A stretch of DNA of 64,000 nt from Stutzerimonas xanthomarina (GCF_003935375.1 NZ_RHQM01000006.1:62001-126000), one strand, 5' to 3'. Positions 18,464-31,183 are shown, counted from the first letter of the stretch. Numbers and translations: made by a program. The notes: generated by a model from the sequence alone, not told the origin.

Positions 18464-20287
18464 TCAGGCCGCCTCGACGCGATTGCGCCCCGAATCCTTG
18501 GCCCGGTAGAGCGCGCTGTCGGCACGCTCGAAGGCACGCTCGGTGCTGTCACCTTCGCTGAACGCGGTCAGGCCGGCCGAGAGCGTGATGGCAACGCGCT
18601 CGCCCTTGAAATGGAACGGACAGCTGCCGATCGACTCACGCAGCGACTCCATCAGCTGCAGCCCTGCCTCATAGGGCGTGTTGGGCAGCAGCACGACGAA
18701 CTCCTCGCCACCGAAGCGGGCGATGAAATCGGTCTTGCGCAAACGCTTGTGCAGCTCGGTGCCAATGATCTTCAGCACCCGATCACCAGCCAGGTGACCG
18801 TAGCCATCGTTGACCCGCTTGAAGTGATCGACGTCCAGCACGGCCAGCAGCAGGTCGCCGCCGTAACGTTGCCAGCGGGCGAACTCGAGCTCCAGGCGCT
18901 CGTTCCATGCCGCCCGGTTGGGCAGGCCGGTCAGCGGATCCTGCAGCGCTTTCTGACGCTGCTCCTCCAGGTGCCCGCGCAGGCCGCGTGCTGCCTGTTC
19001 GAGGCTGCCGACCCGGCTGACCAACTGCTGCAGGCGCTCACCGAGCTTCTGTTCCTGCTCGCTACGCTGTTGCCGGTAGGTGTCCACCGTGGTCAGCAGG
19101 CCATCCAGGCGCGCCTCGACCACCTGCTTCAGGCTGGTCAGATCCTTGGCCTGGCGCATGCTGTCCTGCAACCCGCCGACCTGTTCTCGCAACTCCGCAT
19201 CCAGCGCCTGAGCGGCGTCGCGTCCTTCGTTATGCCCCTGGTGCGCGGCGAGGAGATTTTCCTGCATCGCAGTCAGGCGCTCGTTGAGCGTTTGCAGGTA
19301 GTTTTCGAAATCCCGCTGGCCCTGGTCGCTGAAGGCGATCATCAGCATCGCGAGATCGTCCAGCACCGGCACCAGCTCATACCAGTTCAAGCCGTGCTGG
19401 ATGCGCGCCCGCAGGGTCTGCAGTTGCGGCTGGTGCTGTTCCGGCAGATGAAGGCTGTCCAGCAGGCTGCCGAGGGTCGCCTCCACGCGGTCCGCGACGA
19501 CGCTGAACGCGGGCTCCGGCGAATCCGGAAGGGCATATGCAGCAGCGTTCTGCTCCGCCTCGGTTTCCGCGATAGCTTCTTCGGCGGCCGGTGCCTCGGC
19601 CGGCGTCTTGGCAAGCGGCATGTCCTCGAGCAGCGGCGCAGCCTGAACGGCAGGCTTGGGCAGTCCTAGCGCTTCCACTACTACCGGGCCAGCGTCGACC
19701 TCATTGACTGCGGCGGGCGGCGGGGTTTCCTCACCCCGCTCGGCTGCAGGCGGCGCCAGCCGCACGTCCCGCCCGCCAAACAGGCGCTTCAGAAAACCGC
19801 TATGCTGCGGCGCCGCCAGCCCCTGCAGATCCAGCACCTGGCCCTGCAGGTCACTCAGCTCGCCGAGCAGCACCGGCAGCTCACGCAGCCTGGCGGCACG
19901 CTGGTCCAGCTCCTTGGCAAATCGCTTGAGCGGCTTGCGCAGCTCCGCCGGCACCGACATGCCCAGTAGCTGGGAGACCAGCCGATGCAAAGCCTCGGTC
20001 AGGCGAACGGCCCGTTCCTGGCGGTGGCGTTCGGATTCCAGCACAGCCTTCTCCAGGCGCGGCACCAACTGGCTGAGCCCCTCATCCAGATCGCCGTCGC
20101 GGAGGATCTCTCGCATTTCGTGCAGGCAGCGCTCGACCGCGGGATCGGCACCCTCCACCGCCAGGCTGCTACGCACCAGGCTGCGCCGCAGCAGATCGAC
20201 GCGCTGCTCCCAGCGCGCCTCGAGCTGCTCCTGCCGCTCGGCGAGCTGAAGATACTTTTCCTTCCAGCGTTCGACTTCTTCGCTCAT
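18464..20287 (-). CDS. dgcH: DgcH-like diguanylate cyclase
   Basis: The 607-residue protein has no membrane segment. A long helical and coiled-coil N-terminal region (1-430, with a Pro/Ala/Glu-rich linker near 195-260) leads into a C-terminal GGDEF domain (about 435-605). The active site is RFGGEEF, with I-site RKTD five residues earlier, so feedback inhibition is expected. It occupies the same neighbourhood as DgcH of P. aeruginosa. Its start overlaps the stop of the upstream EEP gene (ATGA), indicating coupling. Confidence 0.92.
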   Translation of the reverse strand: MSEEVERWKEKYLQLAERQEQLEARWEQRVDLLRRSLVRSSLAVEGADPAVERCLHEMREILRDGDLDEGLSQLVPRLEKAVLESERHRQERAVRLTEALHRLVSQLLGMSVPAELRKPLKRFAKELDQRAARLRELPVLLGELSDLQGQVLDLQGLAAPQHSGFLKRLFGGRDVRLAPPAAERGEETPPPAAVNEVDAGPVVVEALGLPKPAVQAAPLLEDMPLAKTPAEAPAAEEAIAETEAEQNAAAYALPDSPEPAFSVVADRVEATLGSLLDSLHLPEQHQPQLQTLRARIQHGLNWYELVPVLDDLAMLMIAFSDQGQRDFENYLQTLNERLTAMQENLLAAHQGHNEGRDAAQALDAELREQVGGLQDSMRQAKDLTSLKQVVEARLDGLLTTVDTYRQQRSEQEQKLGERLQQLVSRVGSLEQAARGLRGHLEEQRQKALQDPLTGLPNRAAWNERLELEFARWQRYGGDLLLAVLDVDHFKRVNDGYGHLAGDRVLKIIGTELHKRLRKTDFIARFGGEEFVVLLPNTPYEAGLQLMESLRESIGSCPFHFKGERVAITLSAGLTAFSEGDSTERAFERADSALYRAKDSGRNRVEAA

Positions 20288-21153
20288 TTCGTTTCTTGTA
20301 CCTGTACCGGCAGGGAATCGGCCTGAAGCGAGTCCGGCAAACGGATCTCCACTGCCACCGGCAGATGGTCGGAGATCGGCAGCGCCAGCACATCGACGCG
20401 TTCCAGCGTCAGGCTCGGGCTTAGCAGAATATGGTCCAGACAGCGTTGCGGTCGCCAGCTCGGGAAGGTCGCTTCGATCTGCGGCGCGAGCAGGCCGAGA
20501 TCACGCAGCGGCGAATTTTCCAGCAGATCATTGGCGTGGGTATTCATGTCGCCCATCAACACCTGATGCCGATAGCCGCCAATCAGCTCGCGGATATAGG
20601 CCAGCTGACGCGTCCGCGCCCCGCCTCCCAGGGCCAGGTGCATCATCACCACCACCAGCGCGTCCGGTCCCTCGCCGAAACGCAGCAGAATCGCCCCGCG
20701 CCCCGAAGGGCCAGGCAGCGGGTGATCTTCCAGGCCTTGTGGTTCGAGCCGGCTGAGGACGCCGTTGCTGTGCTGGGCGAAACGCCCGAGATTGCGATTG
20801 AGCTGCTGATACCAGTAGGGAAAGGCGCCCAGATGGGCGAGGTGCTCGACCTGATTGACGTAACCGGAGCGCAGGCTGCCACCGTCGGCTTCCTGCAGGG
20901 CGACCAGGTCATAGTTACCCAGTACTTCGCCGATGCGCTGCAGGTTGCTGGCGCGACCGGGATGCGGCAGCAAATGCTGCCAGCTGCGCGTCAGGTAGTG
21001 GTGGTAGCGCTCGGTGCTGATGCCAACCTGGATGTTGAAGCTAAGCAGCCTTAGCCGCCCATCGGCGGGCAGCCCGCTACTGGCCGGGCACTGCGAATTG
21101 ACACGCGCCTTGCCTGGGCCGGCAAGGCGCGGAGCGCTCCAACGGCGCAGCAT
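20284..21153 (-). CDS. Endonuclease/exonuclease/phosphatase (EEP) family protein
   Basis: The 289-residue protein carries the EEP metal-site motifs: LLSFNIQVG near residue 35, LVALQEAD near 85, MGDMNTH near 205 and a C-terminal SDHLPV. It should hydrolyse phosphodiester or phosphomonoester bonds with Mg2+; the substrate is not predictable. It lies 6 bp after dsbA and overlaps dgcH by 4 bp, so dsbA, EEP and dgcH probably share a transcript. Confidence 0.9.
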   Translation of the reverse strand: MLRRWSAPRLAGPGKARVNSQCPASSGLPADGRLRLLSFNIQVGISTERYHHYLTRSWQHLLPHPGRASNLQRIGEVLGNYDLVALQEADGGSLRSGYVNQVEHLAHLGAFPYWYQQLNRNLGRFAQHSNGVLSRLEPQGLEDHPLPGPSGRGAILLRFGEGPDALVVVMMHLALGGGARTRQLAYIRELIGGYRHQVLMGDMNTHANDLLENSPLRDLGLLAPQIEATFPSWRPQRCLDHILLSPSLTLERVDVLALPISDHLPVAVEIRLPDSLQADSLPVQVQETK

Positions 21154-21159
21154 CGCGGG

Positions 21160-21789
21160 TTACCGCGCTGCGCGTTCTTTTTCGATGAGGAAGTCCGCCA
21201 CCTGCAGCGTACGCTCCGGGCCGCCAGACGAGCCGAGGTCGAAGCGGTACTTGCCGTTGACGATCATCACCGGTACGCCGGTGATCTGATAAGCCATGCC
21301 GAGCTTCTTCGCCTGCTCAACCCTGCCACGTACACCAAAAGAGTTGTAGGCCTTGAGAAACGCCTGCTTGTCGATGCCCTGACCGGCGAGGAAGTCAGCC
21401 ATTTCCTCGGGGGTGGCGAGCTTCTTGCGCTCCTGGTGATAGGCGGCAAACACCGCGTCATGCACCTTCGGCTCGACACCCATGGATTCCAAGGCGATGA
21501 ACAGCTGCCCATGCGCATTCCAGATGCCACCGAACATGGCCGGAATACGCTTGAACTGGACGTCATCCGGCAGCTGTTCGGCCCAGGGCTTGATCACCGG
21601 TTCGAACTGATAGCAGTGCGGACAGCCATACCAGAACAGCTCGACCACCTCGATCTTGCTCGGGTCGGCAACGGGGACCGGGCTGCTCAGCTCGACATAT
21701 TCCTTGCCGGCCTGAAACTCCGCTGCCTGGGCTGCGACACCGAACAGGCTCGCAGCGGCAAAAAGGGCAGTGAGTAGGAAATTGCGCAT
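21160..21789 (-). CDS. dsbA: DsbA, periplasmic thiol:disulfide oxidoreductase
   Basis: The 209-residue protein has a signal peptide (MRNFLLTALFAAASLFGVAAQA) and a thioredoxin-fold domain with active site CPHC (Cys56 and Cys59). The cis-proline region ITGVPVMIVNGKY is intact. It introduces disulfides into secreted proteins. The ATG at 21789 has CAGGAG 8 bp upstream; an earlier in-frame start lacks a signal peptide. It lies 182 bp downstream of cytochrome c4. Confidence 0.96.
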   Translation of the reverse strand: MRNFLLTALFAAASLFGVAAQAAEFQAGKEYVELSSPVPVADPSKIEVVELFWYGCPHCYQFEPVIKPWAEQLPDDVQFKRIPAMFGGIWNAHGQLFIALESMGVEPKVHDAVFAAYHQERKKLATPEEMADFLAGQGIDKQAFLKAYNSFGVRGRVEQAKKLGMAYQITGVPVMIVNGKYRFDLGSSGGPERTLQVADFLIEKERAAR

Positions 21790-21916
21790 GAAATACTCCT
21801 GTTTACGACGGACCGATGGCGCAACAGGCTGCAGCAAAACGTCAGGACTCGCCAGCGTTTTTCATCCGCGCGTGTAAAGCCGTGACGAAGATTGTGTAGC
21901 CAGGCGTGAAAACGCA

Positions 21917-21950
21917 AAAGGGCGCCGGAGCCAACGGCCCCGACGCCCTT
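21917..21950 (-). terminator. Terminator after cytochrome c4
   Basis: On the minus strand the stem AAGGGCG/CGCCCTT (plus an inner GGCC/CCGG) is followed by TTTTGCGTTTT. It lies about 20 bp past the cytochrome stop and separates it from dsbA. Confidence 0.7.
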
Positions 21951-21971
21951 CTGTTCAACCTGCCGCTGTTA

Positions 21972-22604
21972 TCAGTGCAGGCCCTGGATGTAGCTGGACA
22001 ACGCTTCGATGTCCTTGTTGCTCAGCTTGGCGGCGACGCCACGCATGATCATGGTGTCGCCGTCGTTGGTGCGATTGCCTTCGCGGAAGTCGGTCAGCTG
22101 CTTGGCGGTGTACGCCGCGTGCTGCCCACCCAGCTTGGGGAAGCCAGCCAGGTCGTTACCGACGCCGTTGGGTGCGTGGCAACCGGTGCACGCCGGCATG
22201 CCCTGATCGAGCTTGCCACCACGGAACAGTTTCTCGCCCTGCTTTGCCAGAGCCGGATCGGCGTAACCAACACTGCCCTTCTGGCTGGAGAAATAGGCGG
22301 CGATGTCTTCCAGATCCTGATCACTCAGCGGGTCCAGCATGCCGGTCATTTCCAACACCTTGCGACCTACGCCTTCCGGGGCACCCGGTGTGCTGCCAGC
22401 CTTGATGTCCTGCAGTTGCTTGAGCAGGTAACGCTCACCCTGGCCAGCCAGTTTCGGGAAATTCGGCGCCGGGCTGTTGCCATCGACACCGTGGCACGCA
22501 CCACACACTGCAACTTTGCCCTGACCAGCTTCGGCGTCTCCAGCCGCGTGGGCCATACCGGTGATGCCAAGGGTCAACAGCAGACTCACGAGTACTTTGT
22601 TCAT
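21972..22604 (-). CDS. cc4: Cytochrome c4, dihaem
   Basis: The 210-residue periplasmic protein has a signal peptide (MNKVLVSLLLTLGITGMAHA) and two class I cytochrome halves. The haem sites are CGACH (about 35) and CTGCH (about 138), and Met ligands lie near the ends of each half. It donates electrons to terminal oxidases such as cbb3 in pseudomonads. It is divergent from engB over 267 bp. Confidence 0.95.
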   Translation of the reverse strand: MNKVLVSLLLTLGITGMAHAAGDAEAGQGKVAVCGACHGVDGNSPAPNFPKLAGQGERYLLKQLQDIKAGSTPGAPEGVGRKVLEMTGMLDPLSDQDLEDIAAYFSSQKGSVGYADPALAKQGEKLFRGGKLDQGMPACTGCHAPNGVGNDLAGFPKLGGQHAAYTAKQLTDFREGNRTNDGDTMIMRGVAAKLSNKDIEALSSYIQGLH

Positions 22605-22871
22605 CAGCTAATCCAACTACGGCTAAGGGTTTGAAAGGAATTCATCGGGTCGCGCACGGCCATCGAACCGGGGCGACGCTCGTTATAGTGGCACGCTGGG
22701 CATCCGCATTGCGGTGGTAACTACCGCCGCACCGGCGTCCGGATCAGGCTGAACACCACACGTGGCCCGATATCAGGCCAAAGCGCACATAAAAACTGCG
22801 GCATTATATACTCCCGTTTCTGAAACGGAAACGAACCATTGCCGCACCCGCGTGCACTCACCGGAACGACC

Positions 22872-23525
22872 ATGCTACCGAAAAACCCGATTCTCGGCCT
22901 TTGCCAACAGGCCACCTTCATGATCAGCGCCGCCAAGGTCGATCAGTGCCCGGCCGACGAGGGTCTGGAAGTAGCCTTTGCCGGCCGTTCCAACGCAGGC
23001 AAGTCGAGCGCGCTGAACACCCTGACTCATGCCAACCTGGCGCGCACTTCGAAGACCCCGGGCCGCACCCAGCTGCTCAACTTCTTCCGCCTCGATGACG
23101 AACGCCGACTGGTCGACCTGCCCGGCTACGGCTACGCCAAGGTGCCGATCCCGCTCAAGCAGCACTGGCAGCGCCACCTGGAAGCCTACCTGGGCAGCCG
23201 CGAGAGCCTGGCCGGCGTGTTCCTGATGATGGATATCCGCCATCCGCTGACCGAGTTCGACCGCATGATGCTGGACTGGGCGAGCGCCAGCCAGATGCCC
23301 TTGCACATCCTGTTGACCAAGTCCGACAAGCTGGCCTTCGGCGCCGCGAAAAACGCGTTGCTGGCAATCCAGCGCGATATCCACAAAGGCTGGGGCGCCG
23401 ATGTCAGCGTCCAGCTGTTCTCGGCACCGAAGCGGCAGGGGGTCGAGGAAGCGCAGCTGGTGCTGGCGAACTGGTTGGGAATGCTGGACGAGGCAGCCGA
23501 AGACGAGCACGTGCCTGAGGCATAG
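22872..23525 (+). CDS. engB: EngB/YsxC ribosome-biogenesis GTPase
   Basis: The 217-residue GTPase has G1 GRSNAGKSS, the switch I Thr in KTPGRTQ, G3 DLPGYG, G4 TKSD and a G5-like SAPKRQG. It assists late assembly of the 50S subunit. The start at 22872 ([16 protein letters not shown]) matches pseudomonad homologs; an in-frame ATG 33 bp upstream would add an unconserved stretch. A TATACT box lies about 60 bp upstream, but no good -35 was found. Confidence 0.95.
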   Translation: MLPKNPILGLCQQATFMISAAKVDQCPADEGLEVAFAGRSNAGKSSALNTLTHANLARTSKTPGRTQLLNFFRLDDERRLVDLPGYGYAKVPIPLKQHWQRHLEAYLGSRESLAGVFLMMDIRHPLTEFDRMMLDWASASQMPLHILLTKSDKLAFGAAKNALLAIQRDIHKGWGADVSVQLFSAPKRQGVEEAQLVLANWLGMLDEAAEDEHVPEA

Positions 23526-23572
23526 AGTGGGTCAGGCGTTGCCGACTCCTGCAGCCCTGGGCCGGAACTCCG

Positions 23573-23596
23573 GTGGATGTAAAAAGCGACATCCAC
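23573..23596. repeat. REP-like palindrome (GTGGATGT type)
   Basis: Arms GTGGATGT (23573-23580) and ACATCCAC (23589-23596) enclose AAAAAGCG, followed by CCTACG. It is intergenic between convergent engB and gcvP. A sister element with arms GGTGGATCG/CGATCCACC lies at 49137-49162, also next to GTAGG. Confidence 0.65.
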
Positions 23597-23707
23597 CCTA
23601 CGAAGTCCGGCACCAATCGCTAAACCACCCGAATTTCAACGCACCAATCGCCTCGCAGAAGCAGGAAAGGCGCCAGGAATCGACGCCCACCCGGCCCTCA
23701 GCGCAAC

Positions 23708-26584
<2,877 letters not shown>

Positions 26585-26605
26585 GGTCGCTACTCTCGGA
26601 AAAAC

Positions 26606-26631
26606 AAAAGCCCCGACAGAGCGGGGCTTTT
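26606..26631 (-). terminator. Internal terminator between gcvH and gcvP
   Basis: A perfect 10-bp stem (AAAAGCCCCG/CGGGGCTTTT) with a 6-nt loop is followed on the minus strand by GTTTTTCC. It starts about 12 bp after the gcvH stop and ends about 20 bp before the gcvP start. It would reduce gcvP transcription relative to gcvT and gcvH. Confidence 0.85.
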
Positions 26632-26642
26632 GCGGATGATGC

Positions 26643-27032
26643 TTAGGCGTCGGCGTCGCAGGCGGCCTGGTAACCGGCCGCGTCGAGCAGCTTGTCCAGC
26701 TCCGACGTATCGCTCGGCTGCAGGCGGAAGAACCAGCTGCCGTAAGGGTCGCTGTTGACCAGCTCGGGCGAATCGGCAAGCGCCTCGTTGGCCGCGATCA
26801 CCTCGCCGGCCACCGGCGCATAGATGTCGGACGCGGCTTTCACCGATTCGACCACACCGGCTTCCTGGCCGGCATTGAGCTGGCGCCCGACCTCGGGCAG
26901 CTCGACGTAGACCACATCCCCCAGCGCTTCCTGGGCGTGATCGGAGATACCGACGGTGATGCTGCCGTCCGCTTCGAGACGGGCCCACTCGTGGCTGGCG
27001 GCGTAACGCAGATCGCTGGGGATATTGCTCAT
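26643..27032 (-). CDS. gcvH: Glycine cleavage H protein
   Basis: The 129-residue lipoyl carrier shuttles the aminomethyl group between GcvP and GcvT. The lipoylated lysine is K65 in VESVKAASD, and the flanking [12 protein letters not shown] is typical. The ATG at 27032 follows GAGGA. It lies 52 bp downstream of gcvT. Confidence 0.97.
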   Translation of the reverse strand: MSNIPSDLRYAASHEWARLEADGSITVGISDHAQEALGDVVYVELPEVGRQLNAGQEAGVVESVKAASDIYAPVAGEVIAANEALADSPELVNSDPYGSWFFRLQPSDTSELDKLLDAAGYQAACDADA

Positions 27033-27084
27033 TGTTGGGTCCTCAAGGCTGTTGACAGCAGTCGCGCAAAACAGTCGGTCGAAT

Positions 27085-28167
27085 TTACACCAGTACCTTG
27101 CCGTGGCGCACGAATGTCGGCTGCACGACCCGCACCGGATACCACTTGCCACGAATCTCCACTTCCGCGCGCTCGGCGGTCCCGGCCGGCACGCGGGCCA
27201 GGGCGATGGACTTGCCAAGCGTAGGAGAAAAACTGCCGCTGGTGATCTCGCCGTCGCCGACGCCATTCACCCGCACCAGCTGATGAGCACGCAGTACGCC
27301 GCGCTCCTCCAGCACCAGGCCGACCAGCTTGGGCAGGTCGTCACGTGCCCGCTGCTGCTCCAGAGCGGCACGGCCGACGAAGTCGCGCTCGGCCGGCTCC
27401 CATGCCACGGTCCAGCCCATGTTGGCAGCCAGTGGCGATACGTCTTCAGTCATGTCCTGGCCGTACAGGTTGAGGCCTGCCTCCAGACGCAGGGTGTCGC
27501 GCGCACCGAGGCCGATCGGCGGGATGCCGGCGCCGACCAGCTCGCTGAGGAAGTCCGGCGCCTGCTCCGCGGGCAGGATGATTTCCAGGCCATCTTCGCC
27601 GGTATAGCCGGTACGCCCGATGAACCAGTCGCCATCGGCCATGCCCTGGAACGGCTTGAGATCATGGATCAGCCCGGCCCGCGCCTGGCTCACCAGCTCG
27701 GACGTACGCGCGCGCGCATGCGGCCCCTGGATGGCCAGCATGGCCAGCTCGGGGCGCTCCCTGACCTCGACGGCGAAGCCGACCGTCTGGGCCTGCATCC
27801 ACGCCAGATCCTTGTCGCGGGTGCTGGCATTGACCACCAGGCGATAACCCCAGTCGGTCAGGTAGACGATGAGGTCATCGATCACCCCGCCGCGCTCGTT
27901 GAGCATCGCGGTGTAAAGCGCCCGACCGGTGCTTTTCAGGCGTGCCACGTCGTTGGCCAGCAAGCGCTGCAGATAGTCGCGGGCCTGCTCGCCGGAGACA
28001 TCGACCACGGTCATGTGCGAGACGTCGAACACCCCGCAGTCACGACGAACCTGATGATGTTCTTCTACTTGGGAGCCGTAATGCAGTGGCATGTCCCAGC
28101 CACCGAAGTCGACCATCTTGGCACCGAGCGCAAGGTGCTGATCGTAGAGGGGAGTACGCTGACCCAT
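27085..28167 (-). CDS. gcvT: Aminomethyltransferase, T protein
   Basis: The 360-residue tetrahydrofolate-dependent enzyme releases ammonia and 5,10-methylene-THF from aminomethylated GcvH. It starts [32 protein letters not shown] and the folate region [11 protein letters not shown] are present. AGGAGAAACCC precedes the ATG at 28167. First gene of the operon with its own promoter about 90 bp upstream. No glycine riboswitch is evident in the short leader. Confidence 0.97.
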   Translation of the reverse strand: MGQRTPLYDQHLALGAKMVDFGGWDMPLHYGSQVEEHHQVRRDCGVFDVSHMTVVDVSGEQARDYLQRLLANDVARLKSTGRALYTAMLNERGGVIDDLIVYLTDWGYRLVVNASTRDKDLAWMQAQTVGFAVEVRERPELAMLAIQGPHARARTSELVSQARAGLIHDLKPFQGMADGDWFIGRTGYTGEDGLEIILPAEQAPDFLSELVGAGIPPIGLGARDTLRLEAGLNLYGQDMTEDVSPLAANMGWTVAWEPAERDFVGRAALEQQRARDDLPKLVGLVLEERGVLRAHQLVRVNGVGDGEITSGSFSPTLGKSIALARVPAGTAERAEVEIRGKWYPVRVVQPTFVRHGKVLV

Positions 28168-28259
28168 GGGTTTCTCCTTCCGGGCAGGTCGCCGAATCGG
28201 CATTGGAAAAGTCAGTAAAGCCGGGCCCTGCGGGGGTCGGCGACTTTCGAATGGCGCGC

Positions 28260-28288
28260 ATTGTAGCCCCAAGGTGGCAGCAGGTCAC
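28260..28288 (-). promoter_or_regulatory. Predicted sigma-70 promoter of gcvTHP
   Basis: On the minus strand, -35 GTGACC (28283-28288) and -10 TACAAT (28260-28265) are 17 bp apart. The leader to gcvT would be about 85 nt, too short for a tandem glycine riboswitch. Confidence 0.6.
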
Positions 28289-28379
28289 GGCGGATCAGCC
28301 GGCAGGAGACTGGAGGTCGAATCGCAGCTCGCAGTAGCGCGGCTGCGTCGCTCAACACCCTGCCGCCAGAGCTGCGTGA

Positions 28380-29996
28380 CTAGCCAGGGCGCCGCGCCGA
28401 ACGGCGGATCAGCAGCACCACCGGCAGCAGTCCGACCAGCACCAGGGTCAGAGCCGGGAGCGACGCGCGGGCCCATTCGCCTTCACTGGTCATTTCGAAG
28501 ATGCGCACGGCCAGGGTATCCCAGCCGAATGGCCGCATCAGCAAGGTCGCCGGCATTTCCTTGAGCACGTCGACGAATACCAGCAGTGCCGCGCTCAGCG
28601 TGCCCGGCAGCAGCAACGGCAGGTAGACCCGGAAGAACAGCGCCGGGCCACCGACACCCAGGCTGCGTGATGCCTGCGGCAGCGAGGGGCGAATCCGCGC
28701 CAGGGCGTTTTCCAGCGGGCCGAAGGCAACCGCCATGAAGCGGATCAGATAGGCCAGCAGCAACGCGCCGAGGCTGCCGAGCAGGATCGGCTTGCCGCCT
28801 GCGCCCAACCAGCTCGACAGCGGAATGACCAGGTGCCGGTCGAGGTAACTGAACGCCAGCATGATCGAAACCGCCAGTACCGAACCCGGCAAGGCATAGC
28901 CGAGATTGGCCAGGCTCACCGCGCTGCGTATCGAGCGCACCGGCGCCTGACGTCGGGCGAAGGCCAGCAGCAGCGCCACGCTCACAGTGATCAGCGCGGC
29001 GATAGCACCGAGATAGAGCGTGTGCAGGATCATACCGGCGTAACGCTCGTCGAGATCGAAGCGACCGCGCTGCCAGAGCCAGGCCAGCAGCTGCAACAGC
29101 GGGATGATGAACGCGCAGAGAAATACCAGGCCGCACCAGGCGCTGGCCGCAAACGCCTTCACACCGGTCAGCCGATACAGCGCCGCGGAGCGCGCTCGCT
29201 CATTGGCCGGTCGCGCAGCACCGCGCGCCCGGCGCTCGCCGTAGAGCACCAGCATCACCGCCAGCAACAACAGGCTGGCCAGCTGGGTGGCGCTGGTCAG
29301 ACTGAAGAAGCCGTACCAGGTCTTGTAGATCGCAGTGGTGAAGGTATCGAAGTTGAACACCGACACCGCACCGAAGTCAGCCAGGGTTTCCATCATTGCC
29401 AGAGCCAGGCCGGCACCGATCGCCGGTCGCGCCATCGGCAGCGCCACGCGCCAGAAAGCCTGCCAGGGCGACTGGCCGAGCACCCGCGCCGCTTCCATCA
29501 GTCCCTTGCCCTGAGCGAGAAAGGCCGAGCGCGCCAGCAGATAGACATAAGGGTAGAACACCAGCACCAGCACCGTGATCACACCGCCCGTGGAGCGCAC
29601 CCGCGGAAAGCGGATGCCGCTACCGAACCACTCGCGCGCCAGGGTTTGCACCGGACCGGCGAAATCGAGCAGCCCGATGAAGACGAACGCCAACACATAG
29701 GCAGGAATCGCGAACGGCAGCATCAGCGCCCAATCCAGCCAGCGGCGTCCGGGAAATTCGCACAATGCCGTCAGCCAGGCGAGGCTGACGCCGAGCACCA
29801 CCACGCCGATGCCCACGCCGAGAACCAGCGTCAGGGTATTGCCCAGCAGACGCGGCATCTGCGTGTCCCACAGGTGCGACCAGATCTCGGTATCGATACT
29901 GCTCCAGCTGAACAGCAGGATGCTCAGTGGCAGCAACACCAGGGCTGCGACAGCAAACGTGATGGGATACCAGCGGCGCTCGACGGGATGGGACAC
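28380..29996 (-). CDS. Iron(III) ABC transporter permease (FbpB/HitB type)
   Basis: The 538-residue inner-membrane protein has about 12 TM segments in two homologous halves, each with an EAA-type loop (EAARVLGQSPWQAFWRVALP at about 180, and a second near 455). This duplicated form is typical of ferric ion permeases. The start is GTG at 29996. It is fed by the binding protein encoded 118 bp upstream, with a terminator between. No ATPase gene is adjacent. Confidence 0.9.
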   Translation of the reverse strand: MSHPVERRWYPITFAVAALVLLPLSILLFSWSSIDTEIWSHLWDTQMPRLLGNTLTLVLGVGIGVVVLGVSLAWLTALCEFPGRRWLDWALMLPFAIPAYVLAFVFIGLLDFAGPVQTLAREWFGSGIRFPRVRSTGGVITVLVLVFYPYVYLLARSAFLAQGKGLMEAARVLGQSPWQAFWRVALPMARPAIGAGLALAMMETLADFGAVSVFNFDTFTTAIYKTWYGFFSLTSATQLASLLLLAVMLVLYGERRARGAARPANERARSAALYRLTGVKAFAASAWCGLVFLCAFIIPLLQLLAWLWQRGRFDLDERYAGMILHTLYLGAIAALITVSVALLLAFARRQAPVRSIRSAVSLANLGYALPGSVLAVSIMLAFSYLDRHLVIPLSSWLGAGGKPILLGSLGALLLAYLIRFMAVAFGPLENALARIRPSLPQASRSLGVGGPALFFRVYLPLLLPGTLSAALLVFVDVLKEMPATLLMRPFGWDTLAVRIFEMTSEGEWARASLPALTLVLVGLLPVVLLIRRSARRPG

Positions 29997-30022
29997 TCAA
30001 GCCTCGACAGCAAAAAAGACGA

Positions 30023-30050
30023 CGCCCCGGACCAGGCCGGGGCGCCGAGT
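30023..30050 (-). terminator. Terminator between binding protein and permease genes
   Basis: Stem CGCCCCGG/CCGGGGCG (30023-30030 with 30037-30044) has a 6-nt loop. On the minus strand it is followed by TCGTCTTTTTT, which lies at 30012-30022. It would favour expression of the binding protein over the permease. Confidence 0.75.
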
Positions 30051-30114
30051 ATAACCGCAGCGGTGAACGTGGCGGCCGGAGCTGCACGTCACCGCTGCAA
30101 GCGCGGAGGGCTGA

Positions 30115-31116
30115 TCAGTTCCAGCCGGCGCGATCCATCAGCTTGATGGCTTCGGCCTGGCGCTTGCCGGCCACTTCCACCGGAATGGTGTCGGCCTTGA
30201 ACTCGCCCCATGCCGCTACTTCGGCAGACGGCTTCACGCTCGGGTTGGCCGGGTACTCCATGTTGATGTCGGCGAAGATGCTCTGCGCCTCTTCGCTGGT
30301 CATCCACTCCACCAGCTTGCGCGCGGCGTCCGCGTTCGGTGCGTGCTTGGTCAGGCCGATGCCCGACAGGTTGACGTGCACGCCGCGGTCTTCCTGGTTC
30401 GGCCAGAACAGCTTGGCCTTGAGCTGCGGGTTCTGCGCGTGCAGGCGACCGAAGTAGTAGGTGTTGACGATGCCGGCATCGCATTGTCCGGCGTCGACGG
30501 CCTGCACCAGCGCCGTGTCGTCGGCGAAGACGTCGGTGGCGAGATTGCCGACCCAGCCCTTGATGATCTCTTCAGTCTTCTCGGCGCCGTGAGTCTCGAT
30601 CATGGTCGCGGTCAGCGACTGGTTGTACACCTTCTTGCTGGTGCGCAGGCACAGGCGGCCGTCCCAACGCTCGTCGGCCAGCGCCTCGTAAGTGCTCAGC
30701 TCGCCGTCCTTGACCCGCTCCGGCGAGTAGACGATGGTCCGTGCGCGCAGCGACAGGCCGGTCCAGGCGTCGTTGGAGGAACGATACTGGGCCGGGATGT
30801 TGTCCTTGACCACCTGAGAGTTCAGCGGCTGCAGGATGCCCATTTCCTCGGCTTGCCAGAGGTTGCCGCCATCGACGGTGAGCAGAAGGTCCGCCGGGGT
30901 GTTCGCGCCTTCGGCCTTGATGCGGGCCATCAGCGGGGCTTCCTTGTCGGTGATGAACTTGATCGCTACACCGGTCTTCTCGGTGTAGGCGTCGAACACC
31001 GGCTTGATCAGCTCATCGATACGCGAGGAGTAGACCACTACTTCGTCGGCAGCCTGGACGGCACCCGACAGCGCCGTCAGCGCCAGGGCGGCGAGTAAAC
31101 CTTTGCTTGCCTGCAT
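30115..31116 (-). CDS. Iron(III) ABC transporter substrate-binding protein (FbpA/FutA type)
   Basis: The 333-residue periplasmic protein has a signal peptide ending AVQAAD. The mature start [20 protein letters not shown] and the iron-ligand tyrosine pair in [10 protein letters not shown] are typical of ferric ion-binding proteins. It passes Fe3+ to the permease at 28380. An AT-rich promoter region precedes it; Fur control is plausible but no clear Fur box was matched. Confidence 0.92.
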   Translation of the reverse strand: MQASKGLLAALALTALSGAVQAADEVVVYSSRIDELIKPVFDAYTEKTGVAIKFITDKEAPLMARIKAEGANTPADLLLTVDGGNLWQAEEMGILQPLNSQVVKDNIPAQYRSSNDAWTGLSLRARTIVYSPERVKDGELSTYEALADERWDGRLCLRTSKKVYNQSLTATMIETHGAEKTEEIIKGWVGNLATDVFADDTALVQAVDAGQCDAGIVNTYYFGRLHAQNPQLKAKLFWPNQEDRGVHVNLSGIGLTKHAPNADAARKLVEWMTSEEAQSIFADINMEYPANPSVKPSAEVAAWGEFKADTIPVEVAGKRQAEAIKLMDRAGWN

Positions 31117-31154
31117 GGAACAGCCTCTTGTTGGTGAGTTGGAACAGAGGCTGA

Positions 31155-31183
31155 ATAGTAGTGAATGTTATTTACCTTCTCAA
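31155..31183 (-). promoter_or_regulatory. Predicted promoter of iron-binding protein gene
   Basis: On the minus strand, -35 TTGAGA (31178-31183), 17-bp spacer and -10 TACTAT (31155-31160). The spacer contains GTAAATAACATTC, which only loosely resembles a Fur site. Confidence 0.55.

Noticed and set aside
28168..28379. Glycine riboswitch before gcvT
   Set aside because: The predicted leader is about 85 nt and shows no tandem aptamer-like helices.
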